A DNA stretch of 64,000 nt from contig OZ234500.1 of the NCBI GenBank assembly GCA_965153455.1, forward strand, positions 11,408,001 to 11,472,000. Direction: 5' to 3'. Below, one piece after another: positions 38,228-52,966 of this stretch (position 1 is its first letter; the number at the start of each line of letters is the position of its first letter). The translations under genes and the position numbers were made by a program. The notes beneath the pieces were generated by a model, which worked only from the letters and a program-made list of their open reading frames with translations, did no database searches and had not been told where the DNA came from. The stretch comes from Sphagnum compactum (Eukaryota > Bryophyta > Sphagnopsida > Sphagnales).

Positions 38228-38526
38228 ACAGCAGATTGGTGGTGCCCCCCAATGATTTACATCATTGAATCTGCAAAATGGGTTTTGCTTAGATTCGTGG
38301 AATGAGGCAGATTGGTGCTGGTACTCCAATGATTTTCATCATTGAATCTGCAAAATGGGTTTTTGATAGATTTCAAGTAAGAGGGAGGGAGAGGAGGAGG
38401 AGGAGGAGGAGGAGGAGGAAGAAGAAGAAGAAGAAGAAGAAAAAGAGAAGAGAAGGGGACTACTTGATATGTTGTCCAATTGGCTTTTTGTCATTCCACC
38501 TGCAAAGTTGGTTGTAGGTAGATTGG
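38228..38526. repeat. Direct duplication of about 76 bp with a diverged third copy, plus purine microsatellite
   Basis: GCAGATTGGTG...CCAATGATTT(A/T)CATCATTGAATCTGCAAAATGGG occurs near 38231 and again near 38307; a diverged version starts near 38473. A (GGA)n/(GAA)n run at about 38390-38455 separates copies two and three. Confidence 0.7.
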
Positions 38527-39059
38527 AATTGGAAGATAAGGACAAAAGGAAAGGAATTTTTTTTTTGATGGGATTAAATCACATTCCGTGCAGCAAGCAT
38601 TTCACTAAAGTCCATAAAACTATAATTCCAAACATGCGTGAAAATGCGTCATTCTAAGAAGAAAAATAAAACTTATGCATCATTCTAAAAGTTTCTGCAA
38701 TAAACTCTCTAAGTAGCATTTGGAGATGTGATTTGGAAACGGCAATAAAAGCATATAATTCACTTGAAGAGTGTTGAGTATGAGTGTGTCATGTATGACT
38801 GGTCCTCTGTTTTATCTGAGAATCGCAATGATGAGATTTAAAGAACCGTCATGATACCCAAAGGGGGGTTTGGTGTCGGATTCTTTTCATATACCCCGCA
38901 CAACATTGGTTTTAGTCCTTGAAAAATTCCAACCTCTTTGTGTTCCTCTTGCAAATTCCAGTCTTCCAAATTTTTCACTAAGTAACTTATTCCTTATTTA
39001 TTTCAGGAAACTAGAGAGCTGGCCAGGTTTTGGGTTCTCCAGTTGGTTGTGATGCCCCC

Positions 39060-40480
39060 CACCATTGCAACAACAGAAAAACACTCCATAATAATAATAT
39101 CACATGTTAATAGAGTTTTCCTTAAAGTCACCATGTCTTCACCCTGTCTGTGAGCCTCCTTTTACCCCAAACCCGTCTTTGAGTGAGGAAGTCTGCCATG
39201 TAAGGAAATTTTATTAAATCTAGATATGAAATGTTGAAACTCAGCACACAAGGTGCGAAAGTAATTATAGTAGCTGTACAGGTAGGAGTAGTGAAAATCC
39301 ATGTAGCAGCAGTGGAGGCGCTCAGGAAAAAGGAAAGAGGTGGGGGGTAAAGGTCTGGTCTATGATCTCTCGACCAGTTGGTTCTCAAAAAATCAAGAAA
39401 CCAAACTGCCAGTTTATCAGTACTACTAGGGAGCCTGGTGAAGACTTGAGGTAACACCAGCCTTGTGCCGGTTCTAGACCAGTCTCCACATCAGGTATAA
39501 ACCCACCTCCTACACCAGCCAAAACTAAATCTTGCACCCAATACCAGGACCAGCCAGAGTGAGCAATTACCAGTGTAAGACAGCCCACCCAAGGCAGCAG
39601 CTGAGAGCAGCACCAAATTCTGGTAATGCCCATGTCTGAGGGCCTTAAAGTGCAACCTGTCATGTGTGATGAGAAAAAAACCCAACAACCATCCTCATAT
39701 GTGGTCGTCCATTACAAAACGTGTGAAGAGTCTCATCAGAAACATAAGATGACCTCCCATGTCAGGAGTTGGGAATCTTACGGATTTGAGGAGCCCTCCC
39801 AATACACTGGGAAATCTCTGACATGTCATTACATTTTCTATCAGTACCCAATACCAGTACCAGCCTGGTATGGGTTGCAAGAAGAAAAAAACCCCCGGGT
39901 GATGCCAGGACCAAGCTGGTACCCACATTCAAAGCTGCAACAAGCAAGCTGAAGGTAAGCTTCATTTCATTCTCAACTTGCTGCTGCACAAGCAAAGCAT
40001 CTAAGCCACACAGCTTAGAGCAGTCTACATACAGACTAATGGTTGGGTACTCCTTTCATACACCCTCAATATCTCCCTTTCATGCACATCACTGATGACT
40101 ACTGAACTACTTGGACTGCAGTACGTTCCACTTCACCCAGAGAGGAAATTTTTATCAATGAGATCTCAGAGAGTAACTTCACAAAGAAAATGTAAAAGTA
40201 ACCAAAACAAATCTTGTGTTGGTGCCAGCTAAACCCAAAACAAACAAAGACAAGAATGACTGCATTCGTAACCTTGTTGTCACCTTATGAATACTCTGGT
40301 CGAAATGGAAGTCAAATTTCCACAATAGAGCGGAAAGAAGAACCAGAAAGGTAACAGAATAGAACCAGTAGTGGGGGTCCAGGGGTCTTCATCTAATAAT
40401 AACAGGGCTGGAGTGTACTGAATAGTAACCTAGCTCCAAAGTGTTGAGGGTCACGATTTTAATCCAATCGTGTTCTAGAC
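39060..40480. repeat. Spacer with degenerate (T)ACCAG/CTGG(T) repeat field
   Basis: 3' flank of the ROP gene. Between about 39460 and 39960 the words CCAG, TACCAG and CTGGT recur densely on both strands (for example CCAGTACCAGCCTGG, CCAGGACCAAGCTGGTACCC). The overlapping ORFs reflect this repeat. No gene recognised. Confidence 0.5.
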
Positions 40481-40495
40481 CAAGACCAATAATAT

Positions 40496-42648
<2,153 letters not shown>

Positions 42649-43200
42649 GGCTACACTGCTGCTGCTGCTGACTCTCTGTCTATGTCTCTATGTCTCTTTC
42701 TCTCTCAAAACTAGTCCTCCTGCTCCTCTTCCTGTTGCTGCTGCTGCTGCATGGTCGTCATTCACCCATTCACCAGAGACTTACTACTACTACTACCACC
42801 ACCATTGCCCATATTCATTCACACTCAGGAGTGATGATCCTATCACCATCACTCAAGAGGGAAGCCAAACAGCAGCAACAAAAACGAAGAGAAGGCAAAG
42901 CAAGGCAAAGCAAAGCAAAGCAAGGCAAGGCAAGGCAAGAAAACAGTAGCAAGACACAAAACAGAGAAATGGGTATCTACAAAAACAAAACCATAACACA
43001 ACCAAAACAAAAAAACAACACAAAAACAAAGAGAAAAAGTACTAGTACCACATCTTCATCTTCTTCTTCTTCTTCTTCTTCCTCTTTCTTCTTCTTCTTC
43101 ACATCCCCCCTATAAACGCTCGCCTCGTTGCTTGCGCGCACACGTGGGGAGGGGGGGCGGGGGCAGTGGGTGCCTTCCTTCCTTCCTTTCTACCGGCCTT
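42649..43200 (-). promoter_or_regulatory. ROP 5' leader/promoter region, simple-repeat rich
   Basis: On the plus strand it holds TGCTGC and CTACTA runs, an (A/G)GCAA pentamer tract at about 42893-42940, (TTC)n at 43050-43100, and CCTT repeats near 43170. Read on the gene strand these are GAA/GCA-rich, as is common in plant 5' UTRs. No TATA box was identified with confidence. Confidence 0.4.
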
Positions 43201-43500
43201 TTTTTTTTAATGGCTATATATGCTCTATATTAGAAAAATAAAAAGGGCTAAACTCATGTGCTTTTTGGAGATTTTCAATAGCCATAAATTGGCCAAACGA
43301 TTAAGGAGAATCGTCAGATTTCTATACATGGTTCAAGTGGGTAGCCAATAATGTATGTAGAAGGATGTTTTCCCAAAAAAATTAACTTTCTTTATCTAGC
43401 TTCATTATAGCCAAAATTTGGCTAAATCTTCATTGTCACTTTGTGGCTATAATATAGCCCAAAATTGCCCCCAAAAAAAAAAAAAAAAAAACTGCTCCCT
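43200..43500. repeat. Degenerate GGCTATA/TATAGCC field
   Basis: GGCTATATATG, ATAGCCATAAATTGGCC, GTAGCCAATAATG, TATAGCCAAAATTTGGCTA and GTGGCTATAATATAGCCC occur within 270 bp, alternately on both strands. A poly-A run of about 18 ends the field. Confidence 0.55.
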
Positions 43501-43880
43501 CCTCCCCCCCCCCCAACCTGGGTTCTCCAAATTACTTTTTTTACTTACTTTTTTTTACTTAGTTACTTAAGGTAATTAATGGAATATTCCTTTCCTTCAA
43601 TTTTCTGGCTTGCAATTTAAGTTGCTTTTTGCACCTTTAAATTTTTATTAAAAATAAAATAAAATAAAATAAAATAAAACTTTCACTGTTGAGCATCCAC
43701 CAGGGTTGGTATTTTCTTTTCTTTTTTTCTTTTTTCTCCCTTTTTTTTTCCCCAATTTTTTTATATCTAAAATTTAGTGAGATATATAACTTTTTTATTT
43801 ATTTTCTCACCAAATTTTGGTTATCAAAAATTGAAAGAAAAAAGAAAAAAAACAAAAATTGTGAGTGGATCTTAATTCTA

Positions 43881-44175
43881 GTATTTAGGAACGGGAGGTA
43901 CCTTACGCCTAGGGATCTAACACCTAAGTTATTTAGGAGTGGGAAAGTACCTTACACCTAGGGATCTTACACCTAAGTTATTTAGGAGTGGGAAGGTACC
44001 TTACACCTAGGGATCCTACACTTGAGTTATTTAAGAGTAGGAAGGTACCTTATGCCTAGGGATCCTCCTACACTTGAGTTATTTAGGAGTAGGAAGGTAC
44101 CTTATGCCTAGGGATCCTCCTACACTTGAGTTATTTAGGAGTAGGAAGGTACCTGATGCCTAGGGATCTTACACC
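43881..44175. repeat. Tandem array, 49-53 bp period, six copies
   Basis: TTATTTAGGAGT(G/A)GGAAGGT followed by ACCTTA(C/T)(G/A)CCTAGGGATC and (C)TACAC(C/T)T(A/G)AG, starting near 43881, 43928, 43978, 44027, 44080 and 44132. Copies four and five gained three bases (CTC before CTACAC). Confidence 0.9.
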
Positions 44176-44189
44176 TACTATTATTATGA

Positions 44190-44358
44190 ATGGGAGAGAC
44201 CTTGTACCTACAAATGGGTGTAAGGGCCCTCCCAAATCTTAAACAATAGGCACAAGATGAGGTCCTATTCCTCTTGACCTTGAACCCTTGAACCCGGGAC
44301 CTTTTGTGGTCCCTAGGGGTCCTAGAAGGGGCTCTATGCCAATGAGCCATCACCCTAG
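44190..44358 (-). mobile_element. Possible tRNA-derived SINE head adjoining the tandem array
   Basis: On the minus strand GGGTGATGGCTCATTGGCA resembles a tRNA 5' end with an A box (TGGCTCATTGG, 44349-44339). About 45 bp later CGGGTTCAAGG (44297-44287) resembles a B box, followed by a near-duplicate GGTTCAAGG. Spacing fits a Pol III internal promoter. The unit then runs into the 49-53-bp array, which would be its 3' part. The cloverleaf is not well preserved and only one copy is seen here, so the call is tentative. Confidence 0.4.
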
Positions 44359-44359
44359 G

Positions 44360-46740
44360 GGTTTGGAGTGTTCCAAGTGTTTGAAAGAAGCAGCTAGCTA
44401 GAAGACCCTCATAAGGTTTAGGGTTAGAATCGTCTCCTAAGTGACAAATTACAAAACACGGAATCTATCATTTTACATCACATATTTTGTAACTCAAGAA
44501 GACAACATAGGTACTAGAATTAATATTGAAAATTGCATTTATAAAATAATTATATGCAATAAAAACTTTAGTGAAAAATCACATAATGTAAAAATAATTT
44601 AGTGGAGTCACAAAAAAATACTCCAATTTACTTAATTCTATAATACTGAAAGATCACAATTGTGGTATAACACTTTGTGGATAGCCACACCAAACTGGAC
44701 ATGAAATGGAGAAAAATAGATTACCAAACTGGGGTCCAAACTGGGGACGAGTTAAAAGGTTAACTTAAGTGGCTAATCCTATTGGCATATGGATTTGAGT
44801 CCACATGTTGGGCGAAAGCACATTAAAGGTGAACCACTTTAACTAATGAATGATGTACAACAAATATTGTAATATGTTAAAACTTTGATGACATCCTTTG
44901 GCTATCTTCGACACAAGTAATAAGCTTTAAAATTTACATGACAACATTTTGGAATTCAAAGTTCACTTTGAGTCTAAATTAATCTTGATTCAACAGTTAT
45001 ATGAAAAGGATTGAATAAAATAATGTACGTAAAATATAAAATTTACATTTTTTGAATGGTTATAAAACTTCATGTTTATAGTTCATGGAACATCACCAAA
45101 ACAAACAAAAAATTGAAAAAAATAATGCAATGTCCAACTATAAAATCTCCTCTTCTTTTACATGGTGAGGGTTTTTTTTCCTACAAGAGAAATATTTTGT
45201 ATTTATTATTTAGAAAGTGCAAAAAAACATTTTTTGAATGGAATTTCATCCTACAAAATTCTAAATGGTTTTATTTTTTGTCAGTGTATATCAATATCAT
45301 TCACCATATAAAAAATTTCACCAAACAGTTCAACCCACAACCCTAGTTTTGAAATATATGCACAAATTTTCAAGCTTTGTGACAATATTATTTTGTCAAA
45401 AATATATTCATGTTCTTCAATGTTTATTGGATTTTTTTTAAATAGAAAATTAAATCTAATTGAGTTGAAAATCAAATCAAAATTGATTAGCAAATCAAAT
45501 CCAATCCAATATGTGATTATCTAAAGCTAATAAAATATACTTAAAGCAAAAAAATCCAAATTGTGATGTCCATAATTACTAAAAAAATTAATTGCATAAA
45601 GATTATACTTGTGACCACAATTTTTGGGGAGCTTAGTGTGCTTTCACCTTGTTTTGCAGACTCAAAATCCAACCCTCTATGTTCTAGCAAATTAAACCTT
45701 GAACCATCAAAGTTTGTAAAGTTTTGTGATTCTTGTACCTCAATGTTAGAAAATAATTGAAACAACTAACATGGATTAAAATACTTATTCATTCTATTAT
45801 ATATCATTATGTTTTGCAACAATCTTGTGTAAATACTAAATGCACACATTTTACACCTAAAGTGGTAAATTTTTATCTCAAACAATGTCACTTATTGGAG
45901 TAATTTTAATTAACACATCAATAAATTAATTCATGAGTTACAATAAACATAATGGTGTTTGCAAGGTGGTTCATGTTGTATCTCAAACGTGGGATTATAA
46001 CAATCATCATTTTTATTATAAGATCCCAACAATAAGCTTCAATGTAATTTTGCACAAATCTTGATTTCATTTTTAATGCATTCAACCAATTCAATAAACT
46101 GACCCATAACCTGAGCATATGTGATTGTGATCATTAGAAAAAAAACTTGTCATCTACAATCAATTTTTGCAACAAAAAATGTCATTTGCAATTACAAAAT
46201 ATCCTCCTATTTATTTGCATTCTATTGGTGCTTGTTGTTCTCTCCACCCTTTGTTCATTCTTTCTTGTTTACGTTATCTTGACTAGTTTTCTTGTTATTT
46301 CCTCTTTCACATGTTGGTATTTTCCTCATCTTTTGTTCTATGCAAGTATTGATGTTGCATTTACCTTGTTGGTGGTGTTGTGATCCAATTTCTAACATTG
46401 ATCAAATTTGTTAAATAGTTTGAAGTTCTTTCAAATTTTTCATCTTGATGAACCTTTTTTCTTCCATTTGAGTAAAATGTTAATTTGCTTGTGTTAATTG
46501 TTGGTTTCTGTGAGACTTCGAGGTGTTGTCATGGGCATGAGAACTATGAAGAGGAATAATGAAAAAGATAAACTTAAATCTAAATCCAAACACAAAAAAT
46601 AAGAAATAAGACAAAATCACAAGAGGTTAAAAACAAGAATATGAAATGTACAAATTGAAAGTAATGGGGTCCTAGTTTTATTTATACCCTTTTAGGGCAT
46701 TAATTCAAAAAAGCTTCCATGGAAGTTTCCATGTGCAAGG
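44360..46740. other. AT-rich intergenic DNA, no gene seen
   Basis: No ORF with family features. The 78-residue hydrophobic plus-strand frame at 46147-46383 is Leu/Val/Phe-rich because of T-rich composition, and has no supporting context. Confidence 0.45.
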
Positions 46741-46960
46741 AATTTTTTAAAAAGGCTTCTTAATTACAAGTGAATTATGAATTCATTAGAACGTAATTAA
46801 AAATGAACTAAAAACTAATTGTGAATCAATTAAAAATTAATTATAAATGCATTATAAAAACGTGGGAATGAACTAAGAATGAACTAAAAGTTATCTAAGA
46901 ATGAACTAAAAGTTAATTACAATTATTTAAATGTGAATTATAAATGGACTACAAAATCAT
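46740..46960. repeat. Degenerate GAACTAAAAGTTAAT repeat field
   Basis: Loose copies of AATGAACTAAAA and AATTAAAAATTAATTATAAAT recur about every 20-30 bp, the clearest being GAATGAACTAAAAGTTA at about 46886 and 46907. Confidence 0.5.
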
Positions 46961-48370
46961 GAATGAAAATCCATGTGAATGAATTCCATTCATCATGTGA
47001 CCATGTCCAATATTGGCATTGATGACATGTTTTGGAATGTTAAAAAAAATATTCGTCAATTAATTGAAATGAACCCCGAAATTCAAATGTAATTATAAAT
47101 CTGTGAAAATTAATGTGTATATTTATGTTAATTACATTATTCAACAGTGGCATCCTTAGGTCACCATAATCATGCATATGAATCCTTCATTCTTATTTTG
47201 TTCATGTGCATAGATTGTAAATGTGATTATATTACAAATATTTGCATTGCTTTTATATTATGAAAACAAATTTTAAAATGTGACAAATTGAGTAATTGAA
47301 TATTTCCCCACAAAATTTGAAAACCTACATATAATATGAAATCAATGAGATAATCAAGTAAAAAAAACCTAATCAAATACTTATATTACCAAATAAAAAT
47401 TTACATATTTGCATAAATTAGTTTTTATATGTAAAAGACATTTCTAACTATTTAAACTTATTAAACATCATTATGTGTGTGTGTGATTTGATTATAACAA
47501 AGCAATTTTTTTTGTTATTTTACAAAAAAATTAGTAACAAACATTTATTTGTTTTGAATTCTCAACCGTGGTTTGTTGAAATTTCTTTTGAGAATGAAAC
47601 AATAAAGGGATGATGAAAATGTATGTAAATTAATAAAATGTATGTGAAATTTATTTCAATAAGATTGAGGCTGCAATAAGAAAATTAATTGGAGAATAAA
47701 TTTCTAAAACAATCCTCATTTCAAATCATAAAATAATAAAACGCTAAAAAATGAAGTTTTTTGTGTGGAAACCTCACAATGGAAATTTGTTAATTTTGAT
47801 TTCCCATTTATTTGAAGATAGTGAATGCAAGCAATGCACACATGATGAGGTGCATTATTTATCACAACAATAAAGTGAATGCATATATTTTGTATTAAAA
47901 AATTAATATCTTACTTGAAAAGTTATGGTATAATGATATTTTTTTAAAAATGCACGAATGCAAAACATATGTTAATTACATAGAAGCCTCAAAAGTAATT
48001 GAACAAAATGAAAGGACAATTGGAAAGTCAACATGGAAAGACAAATCCAATTATTTTTTCAAGTTTTTTTTTGGGGTGATGCCATAGATCTTTTCAAAGT
48101 TGATAATCTACAAATCACACACACACACACACAATTTACTAATATAGTTATTTTATTTTATTTCCATTGCTAACTTGATTATGAATATTTATAGGAATGC
48201 ATGATTTTATTTTCTTTGTTGTAAAAATTTTAGGTGATAATTGGAGCCAAACTATGTTACAATTGCATTATTTGAGGCAATAAAAATGTAAGGCCAAACA
48301 TTCGTGCAAAAGTTTATAAGAACTTTTTAAGCAATTTGGATATGAAAGAATATAATATGCATATATAATT
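46961..48370. other. AT-rich intergenic DNA
   Basis: Only short simple repeats: TG at 47475-47485 and CA at 48117-48133. No coding signal seen. Confidence 0.45.
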
Positions 48371-48379
48371 GGTTGTCAT

Positions 48380-48900
48380 CTTGATTATTGTCCTGGTAGG
48401 TTATCAATCGTAAAATGCTAATTGTTTATGATATAAAAAATAACTATAATGTTTTTTTAAAACCTTCAAAAAGGTTAATAATTGGTAGGATAACCAATGG
48501 TCACCAACCAATTATTTGATCTTATATTTTTATGCATGGTTATTATTCAAATTGTTGATAACCTAACTCACACCCAAAAATTTGTTTGATTTTAATATTG
48601 ATAGCCCAACCAACACCCAATTTTTAAAAAATTACCTACCCAACGATTATGAAAGAAATCAATAACCAACCAATTGGTAAGAACCAATGTTGTGTGATTA
48701 TTTGCTTTATGTAAGAATTGCAAGTTTTGCGTTTTAAGAAAATAAAAAATTGTAAGAACTTGCTGGTTCTAGTTAATTAAAGATTCCCATTTTAGAGAAC
48801 CAACTAGTTTTGAATTTTTGAATTTTTTACATTCCAAAGAACCAGCCGGTTTTGGGGGTTTGATTGGGAAAAGTTTAGTTCTTTGGGGTTGATTTTTTAA
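48380..48900. repeat. Two adjoining degenerate fields: GGTTATC/ATAACC, then GGTTCT/AGAACC
   Basis: 48380-48690 has GGTAGGTTATCAATCG, AATTGGTAGGATAACCAATGG, GATAACCTAACTCACACCC and ATAACCAACCAATTGGTAAG. 48690-48870 switches to TTGCTGGTTCTAGTTAAT, AGAACCAACTAGTTTTG and AGAACCAGCCGGTTTTGG. The first kernel matches the 34.4-kb field and the second the 63.6-kb field. Confidence 0.55.
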
Positions 48901-49655
48901 TAGGAGATTAGCCAATTTTGATTCAAGTTTAAGGTAAAACACTTGATCAATTATGATAATCTAGTTACTAGTATAGGTTTTAATTTGGTTTGGAGCCGGT
49001 GGTCAAATTAAACCCCTTATGTTTACTTAGGTACGAAGCCAATTATGAAGTTGATTTTTGGAAAACATTATTCCAAAGCACTATCCACTTCAATTATGTG
49101 GAAAGTGGAAAGCTTGAACAAATGCATTACAAAATACAAACTTCCAATTTCAATGTAATTCAAAGAATGTGTTTTTCCCAAACTCATTTACAACTTACAA
49201 ATATGGAATATGGAGCTTATGAAATTTGCCATGGCAAAGCTTAAAAACAAATCAGCCAAGGAAGAAATGAAGAAATCACTAATGGGAATTAACAAATAAC
49301 AAACTAACATGGCAACCATAATTTGGCATATGTGAAGTTATAGGATCCACTTTAAAGTTCAAAAATCAAAATGATAGATGATAAAATAAATCCATATGTT
49401 TGCCCATTTTGGGCATCAAGGAACAAGGAACAATTGAAAGCAACAAATTGGAAATCAACTTCAAAAATCACAAAAATCTAGGAAATCTTCATGTTCAACC
49501 TCTTCTTCAAACTTTGCATCAAGCTTTTCCAACAACTCAAATTCTACCTTGCATGCACTTACAGAATTAGAAGGCTAAGAACACCCAACCCTTGGATTGG
49601 TTAAGATGGTTAATTTGTAATTGACATTTTTTTAGTGCTATGAGAATTCCAACAA

Positions 49656-52200
49656 TCAAGAAAATTCACTCTGTTTCGATTTGGTTTGTTGTATTCCCAA
49701 TTGTTGAATCAACGAGCCCACCAATGGCCACCTTTGCTCATGGATGTGCCACCAAGACAATGCAAATTTGTAGTTCTTCACATTAACATGATAGTAACAG
49801 AATGCATCAAACTTTCGTGCCATAATCTGGGACATAGATTCTGCATCAATTTTTGAGGTTTGAAACAAATCTTTGTTTCCAACCTCAAAGCCTTCCACCC
49901 AAACCTTGACTTGTTGTACAACTAACATTATCATCTTGTAACATTGCACCAACAAAGACAAAAACAAACCAACATCATATTCCTTTACCAATGTAGATGC
50001 ATGTTCACGACCATGGTAATTAGCCACCAACCACATATTTTTGAAACTTGGATCCAATATTAACACCAACATATTGTGCCCCCTTTTCTTATCAACACCA
50101 TGCATAAAGGAGAGGAAAGGTTGAAGAACTTCTAAGATTTGGAACTTCATGTGGATCATCAATTCTGTTAGTTCTAATCAAAAGTATTTGTGTCTAGATC
50201 ACCCAAGCTATTAGGGACAACCATATTAATAAGTTCATCACGAAACTCATAGGTCTTATTCATCACATATTGTAACATGTCCCTAAACAACTGATGTCCG
50301 TAGTTTTGATTTAGAACATAGGTAGTCACGATTAATGACAATACATTCACCACCACTTCACAAATTGCCTAGGTTCTTGGAGATGAAATACGACTCTAGA
50401 ATTCCATTGTTTGTTGACTATAACACAATGTAATTGCATTGCAGTAACTTAATGCATCTTGGAACAACAAGACACAACTTGCAAACTTGTAAATCACATT
50501 AGTTAGAAGAGATGAAATTAAATTATGGGGTCATAAATAGCTATGAAAAAGAGAAAAATAATAAGTTTGAAATAAATCAAAGGAGGCCTAAAAATTTAAA
50601 TCATATCAATGATGGGAAGGCTAGAATTAAATCAATGTGGCATAACATAATTAAGAAGGGAAAATCTTAGCTCAAGAAAAGCTCAAAATAAATCAACATC
50701 GACCATTAACGAGTTCCAAAAGAATCAAATCACCCATGGAAGTGCTGAAATTAAATCAAAAGGGCATAACATAGCTAAAGAAAACAAAAATCAGCCCATA
50801 GAAAGCACAAAATAAATCAACATTAGCCACTAAAAAGTTGAAAGAACATCAAATCAACTACTAAGAAGCTAAAAAAAAATCAAATCCTTCACAAACAAGC
50901 TCAATATACATCGAATCAGCCACAAACAAGCTCAAAAAATTCAAATCACCCACTAAGAAGTTTTCTTAAAATCAAATCAACCACTAACATGTTGAGGAAA
51001 TAAATTAAGGAGACATAACAAAAGCACCCCAAAAAAATCAGCCTAGGGAAAACTCTAAATTAATCAACATCAACTACTAACAAGCTCTATAAAATTCACA
51101 TCAGCCATTAACAGATTCAATTTAAATAAAATGAGATCACTCTGGAGCCCACCTAATCAGAGATTAGCCATGGGGGAACAAGTATGAATGGAATCAACAA
51201 TGGAAAAAAACATTGAAGAACCCAAATCCCTATAATCAGCCACCACACAACTTTTGATTAATCTCCAATCAACCCAAATTTTTTTGCCATGAGTGAGAAA
51301 ATCCATTTGAACATGTAACGAATCAACCATGGGAAGAAAACCAAAAGCAAAAAAAACAAGAAGAAATCCAACATGTGGAAAAAAAGAAAAAGGATGGAGG
51401 ATTTTTACGTACTTCATCTTCACGGGGGTGTTCAATTTGTGGGGGTGGAGACTAGAATCCACGCATACCTTTTCCCATGCTTGTTGGATTTCTCCAACCT
51501 TGTGATACACTTTCGCACATTTGCTTGGGTAGCTTTGATTGAGGCGTCTTGAAACCCATGAACCACCTTGTCATCGGAAGTGGCATATTGGAATACCGAT
51601 AGCACATGCCCAAAATAGTAACCATTTAATGGTTCAGCTATGTTAAGATCACAATAAGACACAATTGTCCTAAAAGCTTGAGCACAAGTTTATAGGTTGG
51701 AACCCTTGTTTTTTACATAAGCCAAAATCTTTTGGGCGATCCCAAATTTGTCAAGGAATTGTTTGAGCTTCACAACCATGGCAACATCACTTGTAACAAT
51801 TGTCTCTAACAACCCAATCGTGATGTGTTTGGGCTCCCAAGTGGTGGACATTAAATTAACAATTATCACAAAAACATCGTGCGCCCCATTAGACATTCGC
51901 AAATCGATAGTGCAAGTGGTTGTCAAGCATTCTACTAGGGCAAGTTGCACAAATTTGGTCAATGTCATGTTCATCAATGTGAGAAAAACCTACTCGATGA
52001 AAACCTTTTTGGACAAAAACATCGCCTTCGGACACAACTAGAAAGCCAATATTTGGAACCAATAGATTCCATTGTCTTTAGTGGCAAAAGACCTTTAATC
52101 ATGAACAACATAACATTTTGTAAAAACTTCTTTTGCATGTCACGATCTTTTAGGAAAAGGTTTGGGGAGGAAAAAAAACCCAATACAAAACACAAGGCTT
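49656..52200 (-). pseudogene. hAT-superfamily transposase, fragmented
   Basis: Minus-strand blocks in N-to-C order: 52195-about 52040 (FLQNVMLFMIKGLLPLKTME), 51977-51690 (TCTIDLRMSNGAHDVFVI, TTWEPKHITIGLLETIVTSD, ILAYVKNKGSNL), 51662-51432 (YFGHVLSVFQYATSDDKV), 51510-51400 (LHPHKLNTPVK), 50356-50174, and 50162-49656 (FLSFMHGVDKKRGHNMLVLI, LDPSFKNMWLVANYHGREHA). The IDLWMSxxxHD...WEPKHITIGLF and AYVKDxGSNL motifs are typical of plant hAT transposases. The dimerisation (hATC) end is only partly recognisable. Every block boundary is a frame change. About 1 kb of repeat DNA (50.5-51.15 kb) lies between the third and fourth parts of the protein. Not functional as it stands. Confidence 0.8.
50540..51125. 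repeat. Degenerate minisatellite inside the hAT relic
   Basis: More than ten loose copies, 30-45 bp each, of (A)TCAAATCA(G/A)CCACTAA(G/C)AAGCTCAAAA, for example at about 50690, 50760, 50815, 50850, 50900, 50945, 51000 and 51060. Spacing and sequence vary. Confidence 0.7.
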
Positions 52201-52966
52201 CTTACTATCACTTAATTGTAAGTTCATGATCAAGATGAGATTGGGGATGACCAACAATCTCCTCTTTGAACTACCAAAGCAAATAAGCATGGTCTTGCTC
52301 CACATGTTTTGTCATCGTTGATATGCCATTGCACTTATTATAAGAAATGAGGAGTTTTTGGCACCTTGTGCACAAGGCCAAAATATTAGGGCTTGATGTT
52401 TCGTTATGGCAAACACAAGCAAGCTTTCAGTTTAAAGGTCACAAAACTCTCTTGTACTTATTTCTTCAACCCTTCTTCAATCTTGATCTCCCCCCACTCA
52501 CCTTTATGATTTCTTAATGGTTATGCTCGAAGAATCTTAGGAGAAAATATATTAAATATTTGACATCAATGTGCCATGCTATCAACATGAAATGAAAGCA
52601 AAAAAAAGTTGCATCTTTCAATTTTTTTTGGCTACATGCTTACAACCCAATAGAGAAATGCGAAAGCTATTCCAAAAGTTGTCAAAATTTGGCAATTAAA
52701 AAACCAGAAAAAAGCACATAATTCTTTAGCCATATTTAAAAAATAAACTTAAAATTTAAAAAAATTAATTTCAATTTATAAAAAAGAATGATAAAAACAA
52801 AAAAACACTCTGAAACTCCATCCTTTTGGGTTGGAGGTGGATTCTTGTTCCATATGCTAGCACTTGTTACTTGTTACCAGCTCTCCCTAAGTCCTCAAAA
52901 ATCATTTAGTGGAGACGATCTGAGAATGTTTCCATCGAGACAAGCATTGAAACCATCCATCTTTCC

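Noticed and set aside
39128-39952. Trp/Gly/Leu-rich ORFs near 39.1-39.9 kb on both strands
   Set aside because: They track the degenerate CCAG/CTGG repeat field and are not coding.
44286-44358. Functional tRNA gene
   Set aside because: A- and B-box-like words are present, but a proper cloverleaf and clear anticodon arm could not be drawn. A SINE head is the better reading.
46147-46383. Small membrane protein
   Set aside because: A hydrophobic frame in T-rich DNA without start context, homology or neighbouring exons.
51748-52229. Plus-strand ORFs at 51.7-52.2 kb
   Set aside because: Antisense to the hAT transposase blocks.
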